From Agriotes lineatus (taxonomy: Eukaryota; Arthropoda; Insecta; Coleoptera; Elateridae), in assembly GCA_940337035.1 (NCBI GenBank), contig CALNHX010005812.1, positions 36,397 through 100,396 of the forward strand: 64,000 nucleotides of DNA, given 5' to 3'. The first letter of the stretch is position 1; every line of letters begins with the position of its first letter. Shown piece after piece: positions 11,264 to 23,800 of the stretch. Made by a program: the position numbers and the translations under genes. Below the pieces are notes generated by a model. That model had not been told where the DNA came from. It made no database searches and saw only the letters and a program-made list of their open reading frames with translations.

Positions 11264-11939
11264 TGAACAGATTCGCCTGGAGGCTGTGGAAATCAGGCGT
11301 CCGTTACGTTATTTTGCTGGTTCCATCCCTTATGTTAAGCGCAGAACTGAGACAGCAGTTTCCGCTTTAAGACAGCTTAGTCATGCCAATTAACGGGATG
11401 ATAATTCGTCACTGTGTGAGATGCAGCCTCACATCCCTTAATTATTTATAGGCTTGGACCCACAGCGACGCAGTAAGTGAATCTAACAAGTAAATGCAGA
11501 CTGGTTTATTACAAAAATAATTGTTCTATATATACAAACAAATTTGCTTAGATCATAGTAATATACAAAGTTCATTTCTAATAACAGGTGCAATGTATTA
11601 TATTCAGTAGGTTAATTTACTAGTATTGCAAAACAATACTCAGCGGTTTTGCTTCCGTGATATGATATGGACTCCATGAACTCGAGCGTCTTTTATGCTG
11701 AGCTGCGATTGTAGGCATTTAAACCTTGTCACGGCCTTGCGTAATTGTGTACGCGAAGCCGTGTAAAAATGCTGAGCGGCGACTGCGAGGTGTTTAAACT
11801 TGACTGTGAGTAGGTCGCCCCGCTTGCATAATGCAATATTGCGTTTTTGGTGGCTTTTAACTTTTAGAATGTTTCGTAAAATTTAAATGAATAATTATAA
11901 ATTTATATCTGGTTAATCTGTTAAAGACAAGATTAAACA
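11264..11939 (-). repeat. 5' LTR of BEL/Pao copy 1
   Basis: 676 bp LTR carrying the four bases that differ from the partner LTR at 3236-3911. The inner edge touches the primer binding site. The outer flank CATAT does not match the other side of the element. Confidence 0.95.
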
Positions 11940-11940
11940 C

Positions 11941-12975
11941 ATATGATTTAAAATCTAGTATCCTAGGATTCAGTGTTTTCTGAAAACAAAACACCTTCAT
12001 TCTGCGGATACTAGATAGTAATCGCATATAATTATTTCTGTCTAATGCATACAAAGCTCATAAACTGTATTCCAACTCATTTGATTACCTTTGTTCACAT
12101 TTTCCGCCACCAATCTGTATAAAGATAACTAGCAATTTAACCAATTCTGTCATTTCAACCTAACTTGCCTTCCGCGAGAGAACATTAGAGGCATTAAAAT
12201 TTCGACGGAAAACTCAATGGGTGGAAATTCAGAATACACATTACAAGACTTAGCAAATTCTTAACATTCGGATACCTACAATACCTAATTATCTTTTCTT
12301 TTGCTAAGGGGGCTCAAATTTATTTTCGTGAACAAGCGTGGTCGCTGTCGCAGAGTCTACAGGTTAAGGCAATTTCGTTGTTTTCATAGGGAATCTCGAT
12401 AACTATAGGAGATATGGAAAAATTTACCCCCATCCTCGAACTCTTTTTTCGAGAAAAGCTTAATGGTTTAAACCAAAATGGGCTACCGTCTTTTGTTTTC
12501 GAGTTATAAACAAAAATTGAATTTTTCGATTTTTGTTTTTTGACAATATCTCACTTATTCATAAAAATAGATAAAAGTAATTTGACGTTCTTCTGGCACC
12601 TTTTCGATACGAATGCAGTGGGTAGTCAGTAGATGAAATTCATAGTTGTATGTGGTATCATGAGTAAGAGGATTTTTTCCCATTCCAGTGTTATATATCA
12701 TTATATACAGATTGGTGGCGGAAAATGTGAACATAAGTAATCAAATGTGTGTGAATACAGTTTACGGACTTGGTATGCGTTAGGCATAAACACAAACATC
12801 TAGTATTCGCAGAATCAAAAGGTTTTGTTTTTAGAAAACACTGAATTCTAGGATACTAGATTTTAAATCATATATGTCTACTTCTTTCTAACGCATACAA
12901 AGCCCATAAACTGTATTCTAGCTCAATGGACTGCCTATGTTCACACTATCCAGCACCAATCTGTATAATATAACA
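11941..12975. repeat. Foldback repeat abutting BEL/Pao copy 1
   Basis: An arm at 11941-12127 recurs inverted at about 12703-12875, and a shorter direct copy follows at about 12880-12975. Shared landmarks are the stretch ending in TTCCGCCACCAATCTGTATA and the motif CTAGTATCCTAGGATTCAG. The spacer (12128-12702) has no coding capacity that I can see. This looks like a non-autonomous foldback or long-TIR DNA element. The LTR element ends exactly at the outer edge of the left arm, so it either inserted into the repeat or was joined to it by rearrangement. Confidence 0.75.
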
Positions 12976-13784
12976 TATATGTCCCTCATAAATTTGTAAC
13001 ACATGGATTTTTTTATCATCCATTTCTCAGTGTTTTATTCCTGATACAAGTTTCTACATCTTCTCAAACTAAAAATGCACTTGCCAAAATGTAAATATAT
13101 TCGAATACAGGGGAGGTTCAAAAATATGAAAATGGTTCAAGAATAAAGTACGGTTATTTTTCAAAATAGACAAAAATGTTATTTAAAGAGGTTAAAAGAA
13201 AGTGTCAAACATAGAGTCACAGTTACTTGCTCCGAAAACATTTTTTTCTGGTTTCTCCTATTTTTTTCTTACCACGCTGTGTATTACCGAATGAAATACT
13301 TCAAAGTTAACTTATCAAGGGATACGATAAACGAGTATTGTCAAATCTGAGTTTTCCCTCACTTAGCAACCAGGATATTACGTGATTCGAAATCAGTGCA
13401 AACAAATTTCATTTTTGTGTCAAATTTTTAAATAATTCGTTTCACTCTGACTATGCAGTGTACAGGGATGGCAAGTTGCTTAAAACTGAACACGAAGACG
13501 TCAATCATAATAAATCCGCCTTTTGTATTGCAATCGGCTTATTTGTTAATACCTTGTTGAAGTAAACCCTTTTTGTCGCTTATGCGTCAATTTGAAAAGA
13601 GCAGCATACAGTATACCTGAGTGCGGTCTACAAGCGGCAACGCAGCAAGCGAAGTTTGCCTTTAAATAACATTGTCGTATGTTTTCTGTACTACATAGTC
13701 AGAGTGAAACGAGCTCTAGAGAATCGTATATTAATGACCCTTATTAATGAATGATTTTTTATTAATAAACGATTTTAAAAATTT
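12976..13784. other. No recognised gene
   Basis: AT-rich intergenic DNA. I see no conserved reading frame or recognisable element. Confidence 0.4.
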
Positions 13785-13926
13785 GTTTATGTTGGTGGAA
13801 CTGCAAGTGTATGCCAAATTCGAGGTTAACAGGTTAGGTTTTGCGTCAGTTTTGACACAAACTGACTCAAAACTTAACCTGCTAACCTCATATTTAACAT
13901 AGACTTACAATGTCACCAACATAAAC
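13785..13926. repeat. Near-perfect 142-bp palindrome
   Basis: Two arms of about 70 bp meet with almost no loop, centred at 13855-13856 inside GTCAGTTTTGACACAAACTG. Outer ends are GTTTATGTTGGTG and its complement. The arms contain the shared words AGGTTA and GCAGGTTA in inverted orientation. It is probably a small palindromic MITE-type element. Confidence 0.75.
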
Positions 13927-14067
13927 AGTGCCAACCTAAGAAAAAATCACAACCATTTATGGTCACCCGGTACCATTAATGTCAAAACTTTAAGTGTCAA
14001 ATTCTCTTCATGGAATAAAATTAGATTTTCTTCAAATTAATAATGTACGATCAACGGAAAAATATTG

Positions 14068-14184
14068 TAACTAACTCGTATGTTAATCGGCGATTAATAA
14101 TATCTAGAATTAACGCGCTCGCTAGCGCTCGCGCATTAAAATGTCTCGATTATTAATCGCTCTCATTAACATACTTGTTTGTTA
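14068..14184. repeat. Palindrome with GC-rich GCGCTCGCTAGCGCTCGC core
   Basis: Arms reading GTATGTTAATCGGCGATTAATAA and its imperfect complement flank a strongly GC-rich core in otherwise AT-rich DNA. Arms are about 45 bp with a few mismatches. Probably a short inverted-repeat element; no coding capacity. Confidence 0.65.
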
Positions 14185-14823
14185 AATAACTATTAATAGA
14201 TAGGTTATAACAAATACTTCCAATTAACATTTTTGTGTATTTTGAAAAATAAGAGTACTTTTTTCTTCAATCATTTTCATATTTTCGAACCTCCTTCGTA
14301 TAGAAGTAGAATATTTACATTTTTGCAAATGCATGTTTAATTTGAGAAACTGCAGAGGTTTTAATGGACAATAAAATGTTCTGATAAATGGATATATGAA
14401 GGACACTATAATATTATAAGCAACAATCATACGTGATTAATTCTGTCAATCAAACGGTGGTATTAAAACAACGCAAAAACTTTGTTTAATCATGTATATT
14501 CTAAATGGCACAAGTTTTCAACTAGGAAACGACGAAATATTAAAAATTGTGAATTGTTGCTATAAAGTAGTGAAAATGAATAAATCGATCCCATACGACA
14601 TATGTCTCATATTGCCACAGCTAACTATGAGTTCCATATAAAAAATACAACTTTATATGTTATAATCCGAATTTAGAAACTTTTTGGACAACACATTACG
14701 CCACTCAATTATTATGAAAAATAAATAATATTAATACTACTTACGGGAACTTGAAAATGTTCCTACCTATTACCTCACCTTAAAAGTTTAATTTATTATT
14801 ATTCATTTTACTTTCTGTGCCGC

Positions 14824-15483
14824 CTGGGCTATATGTCCAAAATCAAAGTTGGGCGTTGTGACCAAAATCCAAAGTGGGCGTTGTGACCAGAATCAAAGTT
14901 GGGCGTTGTGACCAAAATTGAAATTGCGCGTTGTGACCAAGTTGGGCGTTGTGACCAGAATCAAAAGTGGGCGTTGTGACCAGAATCCAAAGTGGGCGTT
15001 GTGACCAGAATCAAAGTTGGGCGTTGTGACCAAGTTGGGCGTTGTGACCAAAATTGAAATTGGGCGTTGTGACCAAGTTGGGCGTTGTGACCAAAATCGA
15101 AATTGGGCGTTGTGACCAAGTTGGGCGTTGTGACCAAAATCGAAATTGGGCGTTGTGACCAAGTTGGGCGTTGTGACCAAAATCGAAATTGGGCGTTGTG
15201 ACCAAGTTGGGCTTTGTGACCAAAATCGAAGGTGGGCGTTATGACCAAAACGGTGGTTTAAGTGGCGTCGATAGCTCTCTCCTATAACAGGCGTCGGTGG
15301 GCGTTGTGACCAAGTTGGGCGTTGTGACCAATATTAATTTTGGGCGTTATGACCAAGTTGGGCGTTGTGACCAAAATCAAAATTGGGCGTTGTGACCAAG
15401 TTGGGCGTTGTGACCAGAATCTAAGTTGGGCGTTATGACCAAATTCTGAGTTGGGGTTTGTGACCAGTGGGCGTTGTGTCCAG
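14824..15483. repeat. GGGCGTTGTGACCA minisatellite (about 27 units)
   Basis: The word TTGGGCGTTGTGACCA recurs about 27 times, separated by variable spacers. Two unit forms, about 18 bp (ending AAG) and about 25 bp (ending AAAATCGAAA), alternate in the central part to make a 43-bp higher-order unit. One 45-bp interruption lies at about 15255-15300. The three overlapping minus-strand frames here are all open only because the unit lacks stops and 43 is not divisible by three. I do not regard them as genes. Confidence 0.95.
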
Positions 15484-17130
15484 GCCCCTAAATTACTGCC
15501 TTTTTATGTGTTTATAAGTTTGCTGTAGTGAAATAAGTATTAAGCCTTGACCCCGTTCGCAGTGCAGTAACACCTTCAGCGTTCTGCAACAGCGTATCAA
15601 TATTGATTTTCTCTATGGAATATATCTTCAGACGAATACATGTGAAGGTTTCGCTGATCACGAGAGCAAGAAGAAATTCTTTAGGCAAAATTTTGAAATA
15701 AGGCTGGTCCGCTTAAATGTAATGTTATGAAGGTTGTCTTAATAAAGTTTTTTAATTTACTTTGCGATTTTAGTATCTAAAGTCCTGTGCAGTTCCGCGT
15801 ATTTTGAAATTAAATGAGCATTTTAAAATGTTGCAAAGCCAGGTAAGTGCCAAATCTCGAAGCCAGGCACCGCTTACATTTCTCATCGCCGAATAGGTTT
15901 TCCATGGTGCAGTGTCCCAAGTACATCACTGAAATTGAACTCGCCATGGTAATACAATAATTTTGACAATCGCGAGCGAAGACGCTTTCATTTCAATATA
16001 CGCTCTATTCCCATCACATTGAGTTACTACTAAGCAAAGGGGATTCACCTGTAATATACTGCAAAATATATAAATATTGACATATGATATTAAATGAATA
16101 ATTATATAGAAACTAGGAATAGATACCTAATTTGGAATTGCTAGCTAAATAATAATACAATTTCATTAACATGATGTTATTTGGATTATAATTCATAAAT
16201 AAAACTAACAATGAAAATCTTAATTAATATGAAACTGAGACTATAGTTTCTTTTAATTTGAAAATGACAATAGGTTACTTTACTTTATGTTCCTTCTCAT
16301 AACGGTAGACAGAATACTAAAGAAGTAAAAGTATGTACGGACAGATGAATGACTTATAATTAAAGAACTTGTATAAGGAACAAGAATATATTAGAATGGA
16401 ATTTAGTTGAATACAGATGCAACATAAATGGCAAAGGGCGCAGTTCTTGCCTATGAACTTTTGGATGGGTAAAATATGATGATAAAATGTGGATCTGTAT
16501 TGCATAAATAATTTCCGTTCGCAATATGGGGTAAAATGCAAAATTAGAATATTAAAACAATTGTCGATGCTAAAAAGATGCACAATATTAATACTATATA
16601 GCAACAAAATAATTGTTGTCGTCATAATGAGCAAATAGTAAATTGCAAATGGCTGGAGGGGGAAATTTTAATATTAAAGGTTAATATTGAAATAAACTAG
16701 TTTGATGGTAAAATAATACCAAAAAACGATTGCTTACTGAAATAATCAAATCAAATTACTAAGAAAATAAAAATAACTATTGAATTGATTCAATTATAAA
16801 GACATGTGTGGTCAGTTATTTAAAATTAAGTAAAGAATATAATCGTTTGTTTTTTATAGGAAGGGTTACTTTGACACTCGTGGCTATATTTGGATAATAA
16901 TAAAGGTAGAATATGGCAGATAAGGACAAGATGAGATTAAAAAGATGGAAGAAATGGGAAAAGGAAATGGAAAAGAAATCGAAAATAAGGAAAGAAAATA
17001 AAGTAAGTACATTACAACAATACATGGAACAAGAAGATCGACTAGAAGTTCAAGAATAGTAGCAACGAAAAAATGGACGGAAAAATTAATGGAAGTGTTT
17101 AAAGAAATGTATACGTCGTTATAAATAAAT
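15484..17130. other. AT-rich intergenic DNA, no recognised gene
   Basis: No frame with recognisable domains. From about 16880 the plus strand becomes very purine-rich, which leads into the decayed Lys/Glu-rich frame described separately. Confidence 0.4.
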
Positions 17131-17880
17131 ATGCAAGAGTTAACTCAAAATCTAGAAGAATTGGATACTAAGGTAAAGAAATGTGAAAGAATTAAATTCA
17201 AACGCAGAAAACAATATGCATATAATAAAAACAAAGTTAGAAAAAATTTACAAGAATTAAAAAAAGAGTTGCGATAATTACATTTAAAAGCAGAAGCACA
17301 CCAAAAAGTATACAAAAAAAATCAATCAAAAACAGAACAAAACACGCAAATTATGGAGGAATTAAAGTCACATGCAAATATATAAGTATGCAAGAGTTGA
17401 AATCAGAATGAAATCAAAACCAACACTATACAGAAAATTGGATACAAACTTTAAAAGCAGAATTTAAAATATTCAAACCAAAATATTCAAAATATGCAAG
17501 AGTATACAAGGGTCCTGAAAAAAAACACAAACAAAACGCACAAAAAGAAAAAACGAGGTAAATAATTAAGAATAGATGTTAGAGAAAATAATCAAAATGA
17601 GCCAGAACCGGGATTGGAATGTTCGCAAAAACTTGGCACAAATACTGAAAATTTAGCGGGAGCGATTTTGAAGGGAGAGTTTAACAATATGATAGTGAAA
17701 ATTAAACAAAAATCACTACTGCAGTTAACAATCTAAACTCGAAAGTAGATAAATGCAAAGAAAAGACAAAGAATATAGCTTAAGGTAAAATTAGACAAAA
17801 ACTGAAGGAACTAAAGTACAATTTAAGACGAGCTGCAGAGGAGAAGATTGAGAAAAATAATGTTAATATATGACACAGCC
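17131..17880 (+). pseudogene. Decayed Lys/Glu/Asn-rich coiled-coil coding remnant
   Basis: A 48-codon frame at 17131-17277 reads as a charged helix (starts MQELTQNLEELDTKVKKC). A related module, with SKVDKCKEK and KELKYNLRRAAEEK, recurs downstream in other frames up to about 17875, broken by stops. Repeated LxxKVxKC spacing argues that this was once a coiled-coil protein, perhaps an ORF1/gag-like retroelement protein. I do not recognise a family. Strand-biased A-richness could mimic such a signal, so confidence is low. Confidence 0.35.
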
Positions 17881-20800
17881 AGTCACCAGCCTATATGTCT
17901 ATCTTACAGTTATAATATTCAAACGTTTAACTAATGAAATTAAGAGATCGCTATTCGATACCGCTTAAAACATGTAAAACAATATCCAAAAGTCTGTCAA
18001 CAAACCATGAGTTATGTCAACACACTCGGACGTATCATATGCACCAAGCAGCAGGCAGCCACTAGGCGATCTGAAAATGTGACCCAAAAATTACGGGCAA
18101 GAACGCTCTCGCTGCAGAATCGCAGTATAGCAGTTTAAATGTGACGCGAAGGCTAACGATGGTGCAGCTGAGACCTCCATTAAACTCACGAGATTATCGT
18201 AATATTTACAAACCCTGCGCTCCTGAAATATATTGCAATCCGAGTGTAAACGCAATCACTTGACGTATAAAATGAATACCAGTGCCGCATGGACGTTCTT
18301 GCATTCTTCTGGATCGTATTTGGACATAATGGCGATTGAAGTTTGAGGGTGTTGTTGTATCTTGACTGATTTCCGTTGTTTCATGCAATTTTATACAAAA
18401 ACTGACAAAGAATAGCACAAGTAGGTATTCTCAACATTAATTTCAAAAGCTTACAGTTAGCTGAAAAAGCTAAAGTAAAAAAGTTGTACGGTCTACACCG
18501 GTATTAAATTTCAACCTGCAAAATAAAATGGAAACTCGCAGTTTTACAAAGCATTTTTTCTATGAACAGTTACAAAAAACAAATAGATTTGTGGATGTAA
18601 TGCATTACATGCTCTATTTGGTTTACCATTATTAAATAAATTATTATCGTGTATCGTTTTATAACACTTATGTACATTTTGTGTTGTGTTTGAATCCTTT
18701 TTGTTCTGTGCATAAGTCGTTTCTTTTTGGATTATTAAAATTTATTGCTATATTTCTATTAAAATATCGACGGTATGTAGGTGAATCATTAATTATTATT
18801 TTGCTTAGTTATTGTTAAAAACCTTCAAATACAATTATCACGAGCCGCCACTGGGTACAGCACTATAAAAGAAAAATACTGCAGTAAAAAAAATGAACTA
18901 GGTTTGGTTTGCTTAAATGCAAATCAAATCAAATCAGCGTATTTTTACTGTGCATTATGAGCACTTATGATAATTTTGTTAGAAAACAGAGAAACTACAA
19001 TTACTTTTTATTAAGCTTAAGTTTGAAAATAACAATTATTTTGCTTCTATTGGTAGTGGTGCAATATCTTCTTTAGTTAAGGAAAAAGTAAAAGCAAATT
19101 TGAAACGGAAATACAGTAAAGTATTGTAATGCACCAACTTGTGCTGACTTTATATTTATGTATTGACTATATCAAATCCACGTTATGCTAGCCAAAAATT
19201 GTGCTATAGCTCACCAGTTGAACTATGCCTTACTTGATGCAATGTCGTAAATGTCAAACAATAATTGCTTTTAAATCGAGAGCTCTTATTTTCAGGGTGG
19301 GTTCGCCAAAATCTAGTTCTCTATTAATTGAAGTTTTAAATTGTATTTTTAAAATTATTTGATTATCAATGACATATAACGTCAAACTTGACCTTTAAAA
19401 TTCATCAAACCAGGTAATTGACAATTGTATCTTACATAAACACATTTGTTATTCAATTCACCTATGTAAGTAGTACTTATATCAACTTTATATTATCACT
19501 TTCTTTTATTAACAGTTATTTAAAATGCTTTCTCAACTTATCTACACAAACCTTAATAACTGCTCTTGCTTTCACTGTAGCAACGTCCAACCAATACCGG
19601 ATCCTGACGTCCATAGACCGCAACACCTACTGCCCACTTCACAAACAGCAACACCTATGATGGTCTGTGAATCCTTTCAACTGCATTCGCCCCGTCAAAT
19701 CAACTCCTCTGCTCCCAAAATCTAGTCCTTGTTCCTCCTGAATGCCACTGCTACACGAACTAACTTTTGGTAAGTTGCTAATATTATGATGTTCCAAATC
19801 TAACTATGTTCCCTTTTTGCAGATAGTCCGATGTCTCTTGTTATACTCACAAAATATCCAAATCAAATCAGTTACTTGTAAGAACTTCCAATAATATCTT
19901 GTATGTATGAATAAATTCAAATATCTTCAAATAATGTAACCTTCTGTTTTCTTTATTTCCAATTAACTGTATTTGTATAATCTCTTCACCGATTATATGT
20001 CTCCATGAATTACATTTTACGTTTTCGCCTATCACACCACGCAGATTTGTTTATAGCCCTTGTTAATTTGTATATACCAAAAATAACACAAATTGAGGCA
20101 TAATTTCTAGTTTTATTTACCGAAATTCTTTCTTTCAAAATTACATGTATACTTTTTTTATAAGTTGTTTTTGTAACTAACTAAACAAATTTCTATCCCT
20201 ATTAGATACAATTCTTAGTGCACACTTCCTATATTTTAAAATAATACTATTATAGGATATTCATTCTGATTATTATTAACAAATGCATTTGTCTAATGTT
20301 ACCTTGGTTTGTTTTTTATTAACATTTTATACAACCATGAAGTTATTTAATTTAATTAATATCGCACAATCAAATGTCTCCTTTCATTGTATCAATTACT
20401 TATTTATTCATATTCGAAATTTACACCCATCAAGATCTAATTATTGTAACCTTCCGAATTTATTAATTTTTTCTTTAATATTTATTTCTTATGATTTATT
20501 ATACTGCATCATGTATCATAACAGTATATAACAAAATTTACTACTACCAATAAAATCTTAAGTATTAAAAAAATAATTAATGAACATGAGCTGTAAAGGA
20601 AGAAAACTGTTATTCTTTTTTTTTTAATTAACAGCAGGATATTTCCAGTAGAACAAGCTTCAGAATTATTAGTATTAGGAGTATGCTACTACAGTTAATA
20701 CTTTCAAAATTACTATTATATACACTGTGAAAAGTGGGTGGAGGAAAAAGTTTCATCGTTACATATAGAAGATTTTCTTTGCTCTGGTGACCTTAATGTC

Positions 20801-23800
20801 TCCTTGTTTTGTTTAAAATTTTTCTACTATTTTGCATTAACATTTAGGATAATTGATCATTATGCAATGCAATAATCTAATATTTATTTTGTATAATCTG
20901 TTACGATTCATTTGTGCCGCCTTCGAATTTCGCGTTCTGCGGTATTTATTTCGCATTGTTACGCATCCCCTCGTGAGGATGTCTGTGAGTACGCCGTTTG
21001 TATTTCCCGCGCTAACGCCAATCCTCCTTGACTTGGCCTCGCATAGATAAGCTCTTAGAATTGGCATCTGTTTTCGAGACGCATTCTTTCCAACCTCGCT
21101 GGCGAAACGACAAAGTGCCGAAGTAGCAGTTACAATTTCAGAAGATTAATATTGGGCTGCCGTTAGTTTCGTTAGTGTTTATGTGAGTATACACCCTTGA
21201 AGTGGATTTTTTAGTCCCCGAATTTCGATATGAGGAAAGCTTGACTCTCACACCGTTGGTGGAATTTCCATGCTACTACATGTTTTGCAAATTGCTTGGA
21301 ATTTTGTCCGGGGTAAGTAAAGAGTTCGCTTCGAAATATTCTGTCCTTTTTTAATGGTATCGGGGACTTCCTCCTCCCTTATAGCACCTCGTGCCGGAGG
21401 GCCAATTTGAGGCTTTAGCTACAGCTGGTTATCACTTACACTGGCGGACGTTTCATGCGATGGTATTTTACTGGATCTCCGAACCCGCCTCGACCCCTGC
21501 TGCGGATGCTGCTTGAGCACAGAACCGGATCCGATACGACGGCTTACCTTCAGGTCTGAATTGTCCCAGCGTCGTACAGTGAAGTCCTTCGTGAGCCACC
21601 AGCTTCTCGCCGCCATTATTTGAGGCCAAACGATTCCGGAAATTGTGACATCATTCGGCCGTGAGTTCGCACCTGGAATCGCCTTTTACGTTTCCTCCGC
21701 AACCAAGCACTCGCCGGATTTGTCCCTGTAATCTTTGCCTGCCCATAAATCTATTTTAATGTGTGCAATAAGGCTATTGCACTGTAAGTATTCATTTTAG
21801 TTCTTGCCTGAGGTACCTCATGTTATTACTGCTAAAGTTGCCAAATATAATTAGTCGTAGCAAATAATATTGTGGCCACCCACGTTTCTCTTGGTGAATC
21901 TATAATTGTGATATTTATATGTAATATAATCCTGAATTTTTGGAAATTATACTGTGATTATGTCAACTATGTGGGTTTAATTTAGTTACGGCTACCTATC
22001 GTATTTGATGCTCCTCTTTCAGGAATTGTGTTTGTACATAAGCCATTTGAGTTTACGAATTCTCGTTGAACACTTGGGTGCACTCGCCGTATGTAATACA
22101 AAAAAAGATCGTTGGCTCACTGTTAAAGACCTATACGCCTCCTTCGACTGAGCTGGCTGCCGGCAATTGCGCCTCAATGTACAATGTACATTTTCCAAAA
22201 GAATGACCTATGAATTAAATTAGCTAACTAATCTCTTAGTGCCTCTTAGTGTAATAATTTATTATTACAAAAAAATGCATTGCATTATCGGTTTTATTTA
22301 TTTACTATCATTTTCGTAACAATTGAATATGACATAATGAATTTATATGATAAATAGTGGTTTAGTAACTTAAACACTATTATATGTAGAATCATTTTCA
22401 TAGTTTTTAAAATAAAAGTTTCAATTTCTCACGTTTACGATTGTTTATAGTTTGTCTACTTTGTGTACTTGTGAAACTAGCGCCAACCTCTCCTAGTCGA
22501 GATTTTTGTGTGCTTGGTGGCACAGTTCTTTGATAACAAAACCATAGTTTTTATAAATATTGTTATGGTATTGGTACAGGGGTTTAAAATCCTACTGTGT
22601 CTTATGTAGCTTCATTTAATTGAATTTTAAATTCTATTTCCTTTCTTTACCAAATACATTTTAATAATTTTGATATCCATTTCATACCTATTCTTTTAAC
22701 CTTATTAATCTGATTTTAACATAATTTAATTTTTCTGAAATGAAAAAGAAAAGTTAATGGCAAATACTTTTTCGAGATAAACTATTTAACATAGTGGCTA
22801 TTAGACAAATATAATAAAACTTCTATACTGTGTTGAACTGTGGAATAGATGCTAAACTAGATATTTATTGATTAGTATGTAAAATTTTTATACAAAAAGA
22901 TGTAATACAATTTTGTAGCGGTTCAAATTATAAAAATAAACCCTTTATAAAAGTATTAAAAAGTATTTGGTGTATAAAAAGGTTAAAAATTTAAATAAAA
23001 TTGGCGTGGTGTAAAAATAAAATGTTAAAAGAATAAAAGATGTGCAGTCTATATGGATGAAGATGAAGGATGTGGTGAGAATACCAACGTAATACAATTA
23101 TAATCTACAAATGCAAATTTCTGGAAGGGGATGCTGAACTGAGTTTATTGTCAAATTACATTGCATCATCTGAATTAGATAAGAAGGAATGGTTTTTACT
23201 GGAAGTAGTTTACATCAAGATCAATAGCAGAGTGAGCGTTTTATTGGGTGGATAGGAGATTTTCATCTGAAGCAGTTCTAATTCGAGAAACTTCTCATTG
23301 AAGTGACATCTTATGACTTGCATCTAGTCAAGGTTTGTGGTACCAGGTTGTCGGTAGCTTGAGGATTTTGGTAGGACGACGTAGATGGCGATTGCTGCTG
23401 GCATTGCTGCTAAAGAGGGTTGATAGGTGCCTTGTCGTGTGTTTGGGCAACAAAGTCTTTCAGGATCCAAGTGTCTTTTTGGCGGAGTTCGTGCAGACAT
23501 TGTTATTGGAAGTTGGGAGATCTTGTGTCGAGTTCAATAACAGGTAACAGAGTACAGGTATTTAAATAAAAACTGAAAGAAAATATAGAAAGAGTGAAGT
23601 GAGGTAATTTTAATTAAGGGATTGCTTACCATTTGATATTGTTGCACAAAACTAATTTGAAGTGTCAGGTGACAGACGTAAGAGGCGTCATAAAATAAGG
23701 AATTTCAGAATATAAGCAGTCTAGATTAGAAAGAATCCGACCTGTGTTTCAGTCAAGTGTTTTCTACCGAAGCTAGCAGATTAATAATCTTGATTATCCA

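Larger units (their letters stand above)
3236..11939 (-). mobile_element. BEL/Pao LTR retroelement with env, copy 1 (8704 bp)
   Basis: This is a complete LTR-internal-LTR element on the minus strand. Both LTRs are 676 bp and run TG to CA. Reading in the coding direction: 5' LTR 11264-11939, a tRNA-Tyr-type primer binding site directly abutting it, an 89-nt leader, one gag-pol-env frame (3951-11174), and 3' LTR 3236-3911. By eye the two LTRs differ at four bases, so insertion is recent. The expected short target duplication is missing: CTCAG lies left and CATAT right. A classical purine-rich tract next to the 3' LTR is also not obvious. Domain order (aspartic protease, RT, RNase H, integrase) and the protein's style place it in BEL/Pao (Belpaoviridae-like); an env domain in one frame is also known from Drosophila roo. 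Confidence 0.95.

Noticed and set aside
14893..15248. Three overlapping minus-strand ORFs in the minisatellite
   Set aside because: They are a by-product of a stop-free repeat whose period is not a multiple of three.
14824..15483. CRISPR-like appearance of repeats and spacers
   Set aside because: Spacers are themselves repeats, units are short and variable, and the context is eukaryotic. It is a minisatellite.
18206..18418. Minus-strand 70-codon ORF with a hydrophobic start and RPCGTGIHF text, considered as a diverged pacifastin
   Set aside because: The remaining Cys spacing does not follow the domain and no exon structure fits.
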